Translations under genes and position numbers: made by a program
NCBI RefSeq assembly: GCF_048265165.1
Contig: NZ_JBLXCD010000003.1
Location: 484,291 to 548,290 of the forward strand
DNA length: 64,000 nucleotides
From: Oceanospirillum sp048265165
Lineage (GTDB): Bacteria; Pseudomonadota; Gammaproteobacteria; Pseudomonadales; Halomonadaceae
Reading direction: 5' to 3'
Part shown: positions 35,669-44,927 of the stretch, piece by piece
Numbering within the stretch: position 1 is the first letter of the stretch
How the letters are laid out: every line of letters begins with the position of its first letter
The notes under the pieces: generated by a model
The model's input: the letters and a program-made list of their open reading frames with translations, nothing else
Told to the model about the DNA's origin: nothing
The model's database searches: none

Positions 35669-36805
35669 TTACTTTTTGTACTCAGAAGGTATCTCTGGAG
35701 ATGGTGCCTTTCCGGGATGCCCTGCTTTACCACTCTTAGACTGTTTTAATTGGTAAACATAGGCCAGTACCTGAGCAACAGCCATATAAAGCCCTTCAGG
35801 TATAACATCGCCAATTTCTGTACTGTAATAAATCGCCCGCGAAAGGGGGGGGATTTGTAACACAGGTATCTCATTTGCCTCTGCTATCTCACGGATCTTC
35901 ATTGCTAGCTCATCGCCACCTTTAGCCAGCAACTCCGGCGCCCCTATTTCACCTGCATCATCATATTTTAAAGCAACAGCGTAGTGAGTCGGGTTAGTGA
36001 TAATGACATCAGCCTGCGGAACATCTGACATCATTCTTCGATTTGCCATCTCCCGTTGTAACTGGCGTATTCGCCCCTTCACCTCAGGTTTACCTTCTGT
36101 ATTCTTCATCTCATCTTTTACTTCCTGTAACGTCATTCTCATCTTCTCGTTGTACTGATGAAGCTGGAAAGGAACGTCAATAAGAACGATCAGAATTAAC
36201 GAAGAACTAACCCAGATAGCAACCCATGCCAAAATTTCAACCATTCTACCGAAGGCGTATTCAGGCGCCATCCAGGCCAGATAAGGTAATTCCATTCGAT
36301 AAGCCAAAAAGACAAGAACAGCCGAAACACCGACAACCGAAACTTTGCCTATCGACTTAAAAAGCTCAACTAGAGAATTAAGTGAAAAGAGTCGTTTAAT
36401 ACCCTCAATAGGGTTTAGGCGACTAAATTTAGGGGCCAAGGCCTTCGTACTAAAGTTCCAGCCGCCTAAAGAAATAGGCGCAATAAGAGCTGCCAATACC
36501 AGTACAGACATTGTAGGCAACATGCCCATAAGGCTTTCTTTTGCAGAATGCGTCAAATGACGAAACATCCCCTGAGTATCGAACAGGTCGACCCTGGCAA
36601 TAGAAAAATTATAGCGAAAGACGTCTTTCAAGGCCTCAGCAATAATAGGCCCCAATGTCAGTAAGGCTGCAGCCGCAACAAGCGTCAGCAACATCGTATT
36701 CAGGTCTTTTGAGCGCGGAACATCACCTTTCTCCCGAGCCTCCTGAATTCGTTTGGGGGTGGGGTCTTCAGTTTTTTCCTGTCCGTCTTCGTTCTCTTTT
36801 GCCAT
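35669..36805 (-). CDS. flhB: Flagellar export switch protein FlhB
   Basis: The 378-residue protein begins with the typical N-terminus DPTPKRIQEAREKGDVPRSKDL, then has four membrane spans, the self-cleavage motif NPTH at 271-274 and the C-domain ending GLYMAVAQVLAYVYQLK. Cleavage switches substrate class from rod/hook to filament. The start shares one base with the fliR stop (TAATG). The C-domain has a detached homologue at 23334-23693. Confidence 0.98.
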   Translation of the reverse strand: MAKENEDGQEKTEDPTPKRIQEAREKGDVPRSKDLNTMLLTLVAAAALLTLGPIIAEALKDVFRYNFSIARVDLFDTQGMFRHLTHSAKESLMGMLPTMSVLVLAALIAPISLGGWNFSTKALAPKFSRLNPIEGIKRLFSLNSLVELFKSIGKVSVVGVSAVLVFLAYRMELPYLAWMAPEYAFGRMVEILAWVAIWVSSSLILIVLIDVPFQLHQYNEKMRMTLQEVKDEMKNTEGKPEVKGRIRQLQREMANRRMMSDVPQADVIITNPTHYAVALKYDDAGEIGAPELLAKGGDELAMKIREIAEANEIPVLQIPPLSRAIYYSTEIGDVIPEGLYMAVAQVLAYVYQLKQSKSGKAGHPGKAPSPEIPSEYKK

Positions 36806-37590
36806 TAGGCCCTCGACTCTATCCAGTCGTTAAGAAACGATAATCCAAATTCAAAGACATTTTCAAAATGAGGAGTCAATGTTGTCAAGCCTATCCAGGC
36901 GATCAGTAGGCTAAACGTCATCATAAACGGAAAACCTAATGAGAAAATATTCAACTGAGGTGCAGCCCTGGTCACAATACCCAATCCAGCCTGAACCATG
37001 AGCAATGCCGTAACACCAGGTATAACAATCAGAAAAGCAGAAGCAAACATCCATCCACCTAGGTTTACTAATGCCCAAAAAAACTCTCGGTCAATGCCGG
37101 AAAAGCCGATAGGTATCATACGAAAGCTATCCGCTATAATCTGAATCAGCGCTAAATGCCCATTCATTGTAACAAAAAGTAAATTCGCTCCAATGACAAG
37201 AAATTGAGCAACGACAGTCGTATTTACCCCGTTAGCCGGATCAGCCATAGAGGCGAAACCAAGGCCCGCCTGCATTGCATACATCTGCCCGGCCAGTGCA
37301 AAAACCTGGTAAACAATCTGGACGACAAACCCAAAAGCAACACCAATCAAAACCTGCTGCGCGATCACCAAAAACGCCTCAAGTGAAATCAGATCAATCT
37401 GAGGTACATCCGGCACCATAGGTAAGATAGCCAGGGTTACGACCAGTGAAAGAAGCAAGCGAATATTAGAAGGTAAGGTCTGAGAGCCGATCAGAGGCAC
37501 AGCCATGAAAAAACCGGCCACACGAAAAAAAGGCCAAAGAAAACCAGCCACCCACTGCACGATCATTGCATCCGTGATCTGAGCTGGCAT
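36805..37590 (-). CDS. fliR: Flagellar export protein FliR
   Basis: The 261-residue protein has about six membrane spans (FLWPFFRVAGFFMAVPLIG near the N-terminus, GLGFASMADPANGVNTTVVAQF in the middle). It forms the export gate core with FliP and FliQ. It lies 3 bp after fliQ and overlaps flhB by 1 bp. Confidence 0.97.
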   Translation of the reverse strand: MPAQITDAMIVQWVAGFLWPFFRVAGFFMAVPLIGSQTLPSNIRLLLSLVVTLAILPMVPDVPQIDLISLEAFLVIAQQVLIGVAFGFVVQIVYQVFALAGQMYAMQAGLGFASMADPANGVNTTVVAQFLVIGANLLFVTMNGHLALIQIIADSFRMIPIGFSGIDREFFWALVNLGGWMFASAFLIVIPGVTALLMVQAGLGIVTRAAPQLNIFSLGFPFMMTFSLLIAWIGLTTLTPHFENVFEFGLSFLNDWIESRA

Positions 37591-37593
37591 GAA

Positions 37594-37863
37594 TCAACCT
37601 ATAAGAAAGGGAATATTGGCGTAAAGGCGCGTAGCAAATTCAACCAAAGAACGCACCATCCAAGGACCAGCGATAACAATCGCAAGCAAAGTAGCAAACA
37701 AACGAGGCAAGAAGCTTAATGTCTGTTCGTTAATCTGGGTTGCCGCCTGAAACACACTGATAACAAGACCAACGAGCAGACTGGGAACAACCATAACAGC
37801 TACGATGATCATAATCAGAAACATCGCCTCACGCAGAATATCAACAACAACGGAAGGTGTCAT
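37594..37863 (-). CDS. fliQ: Flagellar export protein FliQ
   Basis: The 89-residue protein has two membrane hairpin spans separated by QAATQINEQTLSFLPR, the family signature. It is part of the FliPQR export core, in the usual order fliP-Q-R. Confidence 0.97.
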   Translation of the reverse strand: MTPSVVVDILREAMFLIMIIVAVMVVPSLLVGLVISVFQAATQINEQTLSFLPRLFATLLAIVIAGPWMVRSLVEFATRLYANIPFLIG

Positions 37864-37865
37864 AG

Positions 37866-38612
37866 CTATCCGGCTCCAAAACTTGAGGCCAAAGTCCCCA
37901 TAACCAGAGCCCAGCCATCAATAAGAACAAAAAGCATAATTTTAAACGGCAAAGAGATAATAATTGGCGACAACATCATCATACCCATGGCCATCAAAAT
38001 ACTCGCAATAACTAGATCGATAACCAGAAAGGGAATAAAGACAATAAAACCGATCTGAAATGCTGTTTTCAATTCACTGGTCATAAAGGCCGGTACAAGC
38101 ACACTAAAAGGGATATCGTCGGTAGATTTAATAACATCATAACCGGCTATTCTGGCAAAAAGATCCACATGATCTTCCCTCGTTTGAGCTAGCATAAACT
38201 CAGTTACCGGTTGTCGGGCCAGCTGAACTGCCTCCAGAGCCGTTACCTGTTCAGCTAAATATGGCTGCAAAGCATTAACATTAACTTCTTCCCAAACCGG
38301 GGTCATGATAAAAAAAGTCAGAAACAATGCCAGACCAACTAAAATCTGATTTGATGGTGACTGCTGTAAGCCTACCGCTTGGCGCAAAATAGCAAAAACA
38401 ATAATGATCCGGGTAAATGAGGTCATCATGATCAAAGCTGCCGGAATAAAGGTCAGCGCCGTCATGATGGCCAGAATCTGGATCGTTACCGTATAACTTT
38501 GAGAGCCATCTTCCCCGGTAACCAGGGTCAGCGCAGGGATTCCGGGCTCGGCATAAGCACCAGCACTAAATGACAAACCCAATGTCAGAAGCAATAAAAT
38601 CCTTAACATCAA
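37866..38612 (-). CDS. fliP: Flagellar export protein FliP
   Basis: The 248-residue protein has a cleavable signal peptide (1-21, ending SAGAYA) and four spans. The conserved segments are TSFTRIIIVFAILRQAVGLQ, PSNQILVGLALFLTFF and GMMMLSPIIISLPFKIMLF. It is the main subunit of the export pore. It overlaps the fliO stop by 4 bp. Confidence 0.98.
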   Translation of the reverse strand: MMLRILLLLTLGLSFSAGAYAEPGIPALTLVTGEDGSQSYTVTIQILAIMTALTFIPAALIMMTSFTRIIIVFAILRQAVGLQQSPSNQILVGLALFLTFFIMTPVWEEVNVNALQPYLAEQVTALEAVQLARQPVTEFMLAQTREDHVDLFARIAGYDVIKSTDDIPFSVLVPAFMTSELKTAFQIGFIVFIPFLVIDLVIASILMAMGMMMLSPIIISLPFKIMLFVLIDGWALVMGTLASSFGAG

Positions 38613-39145
38613 CCCTTTTCCCTACCCGTTTTAAAGCCTTGCAAGATATTTGCAAAACTTGCGTTTTCACCGGCATCTGCAGATAGCTTAATGACGGCAT
38701 CAGGAAATACATGAAGGCACTCTACGCGCTCTGAAGAAATACCGAGCACCATTTGAGTACCTGCAACATCAACCAACACAAGTCTTTCCTTACCTCCCAA
38801 GGGCAAAGTAGATAACACCTGCATATGTTTAGAGCCTACACGACCTGCTCCGGGAGCAAAACGCTTAACCAGCCAAGCCAGCACAAAAATAAGAATGAGG
38901 ACAATAGCCAGCGACAAGGCAACATCTTCAATGCCTGAGGCCGGACTTCCCGTACCGTAACCCACTGTTTTTTCTGCACCGCTAACAGTAGATTCCGCAC
39001 TACTCAGTGCTTTCCCGGTATCAGATACAGTTTGAGCCCGCAATTGCGAGCTCAAACCGAAACCCAGAATACCCACCAGCAAAAAGGCATACACCTTCCA
39101 CTCAGCGATGAATTTATTCTTAAGATTTTGCAAGATAAAAACCAT
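38609..39145 (-). CDS. fliO: Flagellar assembly protein FliO
   Basis: The 178-residue protein has an N-terminal signal-like span (about 18-36, then LRAQ) and a second span (SLAIVLILIFVLAWLV). The cytoplasmic FliO domain follows: KHMQVLSTLPLGGKERLVLVDV. It helps assemble FliP. The start shares one base with the fliN stop. Confidence 0.94.
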   Translation of the reverse strand: MVFILQNLKNKFIAEWKVYAFLLVGILGFGLSSQLRAQTVSDTGKALSSAESTVSGAEKTVGYGTGSPASGIEDVALSLAIVLILIFVLAWLVKRFAPGAGRVGSKHMQVLSTLPLGGKERLVLVDVAGTQMVLGISSERVECLHVFPDAVIKLSADAGENASFANILQGFKTGREKG

Positions 39146-39669
39146 TAACGAAGCTTACGAATACGCTCTGATGGGCTCACAACGTCAGTCAGTCGGATAC
39201 CAAACTTTTCGTTTACCATTACAACTTCACCATGAGCAATAAGAGTGCCATTGACCTTCACATCGAGAGGCTCACCAGCCAAGCGATCCAACTCAATAAC
39301 AGAACCCTGGTTCAATTGCAGAAGGTTACGAATCGCAATTTCAGTGCTCCCAACTTCCATCGCAATCGTGACGGGAATATCCATGATGACATCCAGGTTC
39401 GGATTGTCATCATCCATAGTGGCAACACTGTCATCTTCAAGATATTCCAGAGGTGCAGACTCAATATCATCTTCAGTGATATCATTTTCAGATTCCTGCT
39501 CCGAAAGGGCATCCGCCCATTCGTCTTCCTCTGCATTCTCTGAAGCACCTTGCTCATCCATTGCTGAAGCCCAATCATCTGTGGATTCAGGATCAGCCTG
39601 CTCATCCATTGCCGCAGCCCAATCGTCACCCATCTCTTCGGGGTTCAGTTCATTATTTTCGTCACTCAT
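39145..39669 (-). CDS. fliN: Flagellar motor switch protein FliN
   Basis: The protein has 174 residues. The C-terminal about 80 form the SpoA/SPOA domain (IPVTIAMEVGSTEIAIRNLL, GEPLDVKVNGTLIAHGEVV). The first about 90 residues are acidic and contain three copies of a ten-residue motif: DDWAAAMDEQ (15-24), DDWASAMDEQ (31-40) and DEWADALSEQ (49-58). FliN forms the bottom of the C-ring and docks FliH. The N-terminal repeats lengthen it relative to E. coli FliN (137 residues). Confidence 0.97.
   Translation of the reverse strand: MSDENNELNPEEMGDDWAAAMDEQADPESTDDWASAMDEQGASENAEEDEWADALSEQESENDITEDDIESAPLEYLEDDSVATMDDDNPNLDVIMDIPVTIAMEVGSTEIAIRNLLQLNQGSVIELDRLAGEPLDVKVNGTLIAHGEVVMVNEKFGIRLTDVVSPSERIRKLR
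39496..39627 (-). repeat. Coding repeats in the FliN N-terminus
   Basis: Three copies of a 30-bp coding unit lie at 39598-39627, 39550-39579 and 39496-39525, spaced 48 and 54 bp. The first two are nearly identical and the third has diverged. Confidence 0.85.
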
Positions 39670-39690
39670 AACTCACCGCCAGTCCTGTTG

Positions 39691-40662
39691 TTATCGCTGC
39701 AGCTTAACCTGCTCTACAATTTTTAATGCTAAATTCTCACCGGATCGCCCCAGTTTACACTTAAAGGTCGGGACATTATTTGCAAGAAGGGTTACATTTT
39801 CCGGCATTTCAACAGGAATAATATCTCCTGCCTCCAGCCCCATAATCTCGCCCAGGTTGATCTGACGCTCCACTACCTTAACATTCAAGGGAATATTCGC
39901 TTCCATCACATCCTGGCGCAACGCACGAACCCAACGTTCATCGACATCATCGACATCACTTTGCACACCTGAGTCCAGCTCTTCCCGAACGGGTTCGATC
40001 ATGGAGTAGGGGATAGTGATATGCATATCACCACCACCGCCATCCAGCTCGACATGGAAAGTACTGACGACAACCACCTCACTAGGACTCACAATATTTG
40101 CCATAGAGGGGTTAACTTCAAAGCCAATATATTCAAAATTAAGCGGTAAAACGGTACTCCAGGCTTCCTTCAGATCAACGAAGACCTGCTCCAGTACTTT
40201 TTGTACAATACGAATTTCTGTTGGTGTAAATTCACGGCCTTCGATCTTGGCATGGCGGCCATCGCCACCAAAAAAGTTATCAACCAGTTTAAAGACCAGT
40301 TTCGCATCCAAAACAAAAAGAGCCGAGCCCCTTAAGGGTCGCATCTTCACAAGATTTAGACTGGTAGGCACAAATAAAGTATGTACGTACTCACCAAACT
40401 TCATAATCTGCACGCCACCAGCTGTCACGTGAGAGCTGCGGCGAAGAAGATTAAATAAACTGATTCGGGTATAACGGGCAAAACGCTCGTTAATCATCTC
40501 AAGCGTAGGCATCCGCCCACGTACAATACGATCCTGACTGGTAATATCATAAGACTGGACATCGCTGCCATCAGCATCATCATCTGCGCCGGCTGGTAGC
40601 TCGTCATCCTCTACACCATGCAGAAGGACGTCAATTTCGTCTTGAGAAAGTAAGTCCTGCAT
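39691..40662 (-). CDS. fliM: Flagellar motor switch protein FliM
   Basis: The protein has 323 residues. The N-terminal CheY-P-binding peptide is LSQDEIDVLLHG (5-16), the middle CheC-like domain contains GGxGR-type FFGGDGRHAKIEGREFTPTE, and the C-terminal SpoA domain ends LKIVEQVKLQR. It turns CheY-P binding into a change of rotation. It lies 14 bp from fliL and 21 bp from fliN. Confidence 0.98.
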   Translation of the reverse strand: MQDLLSQDEIDVLLHGVEDDELPAGADDDADGSDVQSYDITSQDRIVRGRMPTLEMINERFARYTRISLFNLLRRSSHVTAGGVQIMKFGEYVHTLFVPTSLNLVKMRPLRGSALFVLDAKLVFKLVDNFFGGDGRHAKIEGREFTPTEIRIVQKVLEQVFVDLKEAWSTVLPLNFEYIGFEVNPSMANIVSPSEVVVVSTFHVELDGGGGDMHITIPYSMIEPVREELDSGVQSDVDDVDERWVRALRQDVMEANIPLNVKVVERQINLGEIMGLEAGDIIPVEMPENVTLLANNVPTFKCKLGRSGENLALKIVEQVKLQR

Positions 40663-40676
40663 AAAAAAGTCCGTCC

Positions 40677-41177
40677 TTACTGCATAACCAGGTTCGTAAA
40701 TAGAACCTGATCAATTGTTTCACCATTACCATATTTTGCCAGAACATCCTGAACAGCCTGTGTTGCTGCCTGGCGCATCTCTTCCTTACCTTCAGGAGTT
40801 TGGATGCTTTCAAAGTCCTGCTTGGCAAATAGCTGGTTCAGATTATTACGAATAACAGGTGCATGCTGCGAGACCTGAGCAACAGCATCTTCAGTCTGTG
40901 CTTTCACTGCAACATAAACCTGCATAAAACGCTGCTTTCTACCGGCATTAAAGTTAATTACAAACGCAGGTTCCATTTCATAATATACAGAGTTACTAGG
41001 GGTGATTTGAGGCCCGGACGGAGCACTTACCTGCTCAACCGTATCACCCAAACCAGGCACCTTGCCTAAAAAGAACAGCGTTCCGCCAACGGCTGCAGCG
41101 ATAGAAAGCAAGACAACAGTAACAATAATGATGATTGTTTTTTTATTGCTTTTCTTCTGTTCGTTTAAGTCTTCCAT
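40677..41177 (-). CDS. fliL: Flagellar basal body-associated protein FliL
   Basis: The 166-residue protein has a basic N-terminus, one span (TIIIIVTVVLLSIAAAVGGTLFFLG) and a periplasmic stomatin-like FliL domain (FVINFNAGRKQRFMQVYVAVKA). It associates with stators and supports torque. No motA/motB or motCD genes are in the window. Confidence 0.96.
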   Translation of the reverse strand: MEDLNEQKKSNKKTIIIIVTVVLLSIAAAVGGTLFFLGKVPGLGDTVEQVSAPSGPQITPSNSVYYEMEPAFVINFNAGRKQRFMQVYVAVKAQTEDAVAQVSQHAPVIRNNLNQLFAKQDFESIQTPEGKEEMRQAATQAVQDVLAKYGNGETIDQVLFTNLVMQ

Positions 41178-41254
41178 TCCAAGCCTCTTGCTTTCAATTG
41201 ATTAATGCCCATATAAAATTAATGAACTAATTACGATTCAGGATAATGCAAGGC

Positions 41255-43024
41255 CTAAGCAAAGTAGTCAACCAGTCCTAAAGCTGATTGCTGTTTACTA
41301 CTAAGCAAAGCATCCTCCCGGGTCTCGTCATCACCATCAACAGAACCACTATTTCCGCCGGATGCGGCGTCAGAAGAAGCAAAAGAGTCATCCGGGCGCT
41401 CGGATAGTGATTGATCGGAAACATCCACCTGCCCCAGATTTATACCCGCACCCTCCATCATCTCACGCAACCGGCTCACCTGAGCTTCAAGTGCTTCCCT
41501 TACACCAGAATTAGGGCTATGGAACTGAATTGTTGTTGTATCTCCCGACACACGAACACGAACCTCAAGACTGCCGAGATCTGGTGGATCTAAGCGAATT
41601 TCTGCGGTCTGGATTCCCTTTGAACGCATCATCATAATGCGCTCATTCAGAGCCTCAGTAGCTCCGGGTTGCCCTGGCAATCCTCTTAAAACAGGTAACT
41701 GCGGCAGATTCTGAGCCGCCCCTGAAACTCCGGCTCGTTGAGCCAAACCCTGTAAACTCTCTGCTCCGGATACAGCTCCTGCACCGGCTGCAGCCAGGGA
41801 TAAGGCTTGACCAGCACTACTTCCCATCCCATCTTTTAGAACTATACCTGCAAATCCTGAAACCTTTCCGGAGTTCTCACTTCCTTTCTGGGTCAACAGT
41901 TGTTCAAAAAGTTTATCTTTGTCAAAACCAGACTCAGCATCTTTTCCTGCTCCTTGCTCCTGAAGCAGCTGACTAACAAGGCGTCCGGCCTCCTGAACAG
42001 CAGTACCCTCTGCTTTCAGAACGTCAGCAAACCTTGGAGCAGACGTTTGATTTGTACGCGAATCAAATGTAGCTGCAAGACGAGCAATAATATCAGCACC
42101 ACCCATCTCTTTAAGATAAGCACTGAATTCAGTATTACTTTGTAAAAGCTGCTGAAGCTGCGCAATCAATTCTTCCGGATCGTTTAAAAGCTGCTCAAAC
42201 TCCGACGATGACAGGATTTCATTCTCCTCTAGAAAACCCCTGATGTCGTCTAAAGATACTCCTTCAGCATCCAGCGTTTTTTCCAGTTTGGACAGCAATG
42301 TCGCAGCATCCACATCGCCTTTTTGGATATCCTGTATTAACTCATCAAAGCTTGCTTCTTCTGAAAGGTTACCGGATAACTCTGAAATAGCAGCATCAAC
42401 AGAGTCACCCGCCGCTTCTGAATCCACCTCACCTTCAGACAACAGCTTAAGTGTTAAGTCATCTGCAGTATCTTGCTCTGCTGCTTCAGCTTCAACTTCT
42501 GCGTCGTCTTTCTGCCTCGAAGCAATGGCCGCATCTTTATCAGCCACGGCATCCTCATCAGCTACACCATTCTCATCAGCAGCGGTGCTTCTATCAGAGG
42601 AATCTTTTGCTTCTGAATCATCATCAGCCGAAGAATGCTTATCATCAGCTAATGTATTTCTCTCAGAGGAATCTTTCTCATCCGATGAAGTTCCACTACC
42701 TGAAGTTTTATTTTCATTTACATCAGATGCCTGCTCGGACGCCACCTTGGACTGCGACGTTTTATCAGTGGCAGACCAAGCATCCTTTTCAGGAATCTCT
42801 TTGCCGTTTTGCGGAACAGACTTGCCATTGTCTTCTGCTTTACTGCTAGCAACATCCTGTTTAGAAATCTTTTCATTCCCTGAGGCCTGAGGCACGACAG
42901 CAGACGCACTCTTTAAGGCAACATCAAACATAGCCTGGTTAGTACTATTTTGATTCCGCTTAACACCAGCGGAGCCTGAGGCGGGTAGTAGGTCAAGAAC
43001 TGACCGTGATTGACTGACACCCAT
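41255..43024 (-). CDS. fliK: Flagellar hook-length control protein FliK
   Basis: The protein has 589 residues. The N-terminal about 170 residues are low complexity, rich in Ser, Asp, Glu and Lys. The middle is helical. The C-terminal domain (about 455-545) has AEIRLDPPDLGSLEVRVRV and VREALEAQVSRLREMMEGAG, the FliK core. It measures hook length and triggers the FlhB switch. It lies at its usual place between fliJ and fliL. The low-complexity codon pattern leaves a long antisense open frame that I regard as a shadow. Confidence 0.93.
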   Translation of the reverse strand: MGVSQSRSVLDLLPASGSAGVKRNQNSTNQAMFDVALKSASAVVPQASGNEKISKQDVASSKAEDNGKSVPQNGKEIPEKDAWSATDKTSQSKVASEQASDVNENKTSGSGTSSDEKDSSERNTLADDKHSSADDDSEAKDSSDRSTAADENGVADEDAVADKDAAIASRQKDDAEVEAEAAEQDTADDLTLKLLSEGEVDSEAAGDSVDAAISELSGNLSEEASFDELIQDIQKGDVDAATLLSKLEKTLDAEGVSLDDIRGFLEENEILSSSEFEQLLNDPEELIAQLQQLLQSNTEFSAYLKEMGGADIIARLAATFDSRTNQTSAPRFADVLKAEGTAVQEAGRLVSQLLQEQGAGKDAESGFDKDKLFEQLLTQKGSENSGKVSGFAGIVLKDGMGSSAGQALSLAAAGAGAVSGAESLQGLAQRAGVSGAAQNLPQLPVLRGLPGQPGATEALNERIMMMRSKGIQTAEIRLDPPDLGSLEVRVRVSGDTTTIQFHSPNSGVREALEAQVSRLREMMEGAGINLGQVDVSDQSLSERPDDSFASSDAASGGNSGSVDGDDETREDALLSSKQQSALGLVDYFA

Positions 43025-43078
43025 GTTGTAACCTCTCTATTTAATTCTAAAGAAGATACAGCAAAGACCATGCCATAG

Positions 43079-43531
43079 TTATTTATCAGAATATTTTCTT
43101 CTAAGATATGCCAGAGCTGCAAACTCGTCCAAAGCCTTTTGCTCTAACTTATCAGCTTCTGCAGCTTCCTGCGCTTCAGCCCTTTCAACCAGGCTCTCAA
43201 ACGCTCTCAGCTTACCCCGAGCTTTAAACCAATACTGCTGAACCTGATCGACCTGCTGTTCCAACTCGGCGATATGGTCAACTTGCTGGTTAGCTGCATT
43301 ACTGAGCTTGTCCATGAAACCAAAGTAGGTCCGCAAAGTCGCCCCATTAATCCCCGTGCGGCCTGTTTCAATAATTTTCTCATGGTATTCCAACTCATAC
43401 TCAAGCAATTGCTTTTGCTTAAGCTCCTCATTAGAAACCTTCGTATTCAGATAACCAAGAGCATTAACAGCATCCCGTTCCTTTTTTTCGGCCATTGTCA
43501 TAATGTTTTTTAGGCGTTCTGAGCGTTTCAT
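43079..43531 (-). CDS. fliJ: Flagellar export chaperone FliJ
   Basis: The 150-residue protein is almost entirely coiled coil (RLKNIMTMAEKKERDAVNALG to the C-terminus), ending with the FliJ-like EQKALDEFAALAYLRRK. It activates the FliI/FlhA export machinery. It lies 11 bp after fliI. Confidence 0.94.
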   Translation of the reverse strand: MKRSERLKNIMTMAEKKERDAVNALGYLNTKVSNEELKQKQLLEYELEYHEKIIETGRTGINGATLRTYFGFMDKLSNAANQQVDHIAELEQQVDQVQQYWFKARGKLRAFESLVERAEAQEAAEADKLEQKALDEFAALAYLRRKYSDK

Positions 43532-43542
43532 TAACCTGCCTC

Positions 43543-44901
43543 TTAAGCCTGTTCAGCAGCAGTACCAGAAGGCGCCATATTCAGCGCTTGGTACATCTGC
43601 TGATAACTTGAAACAATATCGACATTGTCTTTCAACCCCTGCTGCAGGAATTGCTTAATACCAGGCATCAACGCGATAGCCTGATCAATGGCCGGATCCG
43701 CCCCGGAACTATAAGCCCCTACGCTAATCAGATCTTTATTTTGCTGATAAAGTGCGTAAAGCTGCTTCACCGAGTAAGCCAATTTTAACTGATCATCCGA
43801 AACAACCTGTGGCATGACACGACTGATGGAAGCCTCTACATCAATGGCAGGGTAATGTCCTTCTTCAGCCAACCTCCGGGACAGTACAATATGACCGTCT
43901 AAAATGGCTCGCGTGGCATCAGCGATTGGATCCTGCTGATCATCACCTTCAGTTAAAACTGTATAAAAAGCTGTAATAGAGCCACCCGTACCTTCATTTC
44001 CGTTACCGGCACGCTCAACCAACTGAGGAATTTTAGCAAACACTGAGGGCGGATAACCTTTGGTAGCTGGCGGCTCACCAACAGCCAGAGCGATTTCACG
44101 TTGAGCCTGTGCAAAACGGGTCAGTGAATCCATAAGTAAAAGAACCTTCTTACCCTGATCGCGAAAATACTCAGCAACACTTGTCGTCAGCATGGCGGCT
44201 CGCAAACGCATTAAAGGAGCATCATCGGCAGGCGACGCCACTACTACAGAACGAGCCATTCCCTCCTGCCCCAGAATCTCTTCAATGAATTCCTTTACCT
44301 CTCGCCCACGCTCGCCGACCAAACCTACAACAATAATGTCTGCCTCAGTAAACCGGGTCATCATCCCCAGCAGCATACTCTTACCAACACCACTGCCTGC
44401 AAACAGACCGATTCGCTGTCCTTGACCAACTGTAAAAAGCGCATTAATCGCTTTTATACCGACATCAAGTGTCTCCTTAATAGGTTTTCGGGCAAGTGGG
44501 TTGATAATTTTCCCATGCAGGCTTGTCGTATCTTTAGCAACAATCGGCCCCCGGCCATCCAATGGCTCACCAATACCATTCAGAACTCGCCCCAACAGTC
44601 CGGGACCAACAGGGATGTTCAACGCTTTTTCATTCGGGGTTACACGCCCACCAGGCTTGAGTCCTTCAGCCATCCCAACCGGCATCAAAAATGTTCGATC
44701 AGAGGAAAAGCCCACAACTTCAGCTTCAACAAAACCACCATTAGCTGTTTCAACATTACAGTAGCTGCCGACCGGCATATCACAACCAACAGCTTCAAGA
44801 GTCAACCCAACCATACGCACCAAGCGACCTTCGGTCCGAATACGAGGCTGAAGTTTTTTCTCTGGTTTATACTGGCTAAGCCTTTTTGCCAAATTATCCA
44901 T
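43543..44901 (-). CDS. fliI: Flagellum-specific ATPase FliI
   Basis: The 452-residue F1-beta-like ATPase has P-loop GLFAGSGVGKSMLLG, VGLVGERGREVKEF and Walker B KVLLLMDSLTRFAQAQREI. It drives or primes substrate unfolding at the export gate with FliH and FliJ. Confidence 0.98.
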   Translation of the reverse strand: MDNLAKRLSQYKPEKKLQPRIRTEGRLVRMVGLTLEAVGCDMPVGSYCNVETANGGFVEAEVVGFSSDRTFLMPVGMAEGLKPGGRVTPNEKALNIPVGPGLLGRVLNGIGEPLDGRGPIVAKDTTSLHGKIINPLARKPIKETLDVGIKAINALFTVGQGQRIGLFAGSGVGKSMLLGMMTRFTEADIIVVGLVGERGREVKEFIEEILGQEGMARSVVVASPADDAPLMRLRAAMLTTSVAEYFRDQGKKVLLLMDSLTRFAQAQREIALAVGEPPATKGYPPSVFAKIPQLVERAGNGNEGTGGSITAFYTVLTEGDDQQDPIADATRAILDGHIVLSRRLAEEGHYPAIDVEASISRVMPQVVSDDQLKLAYSVKQLYALYQQNKDLISVGAYSSGADPAIDQAIALMPGIKQFLQQGLKDNVDIVSSYQQMYQALNMAPSGTAAEQA

Positions 44902-44927
44902 TGATTATTCTCGCTGGCTGCTGAAGG

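Noticed and set aside
39245..39865. 206-codon plus-strand open frame across fliN and fliM
   Set aside because: It is antisense to two clear genes, Ser-rich and without motifs.
42243..42890. 215-codon plus-strand open frame inside fliK
   Set aside because: It is exactly antisense to the Ser/Asp/Glu-rich FliK N-terminus and middle; its protein is almost pure Ser/Ala, a known by-product of biased codons. No ribosome site or motif.
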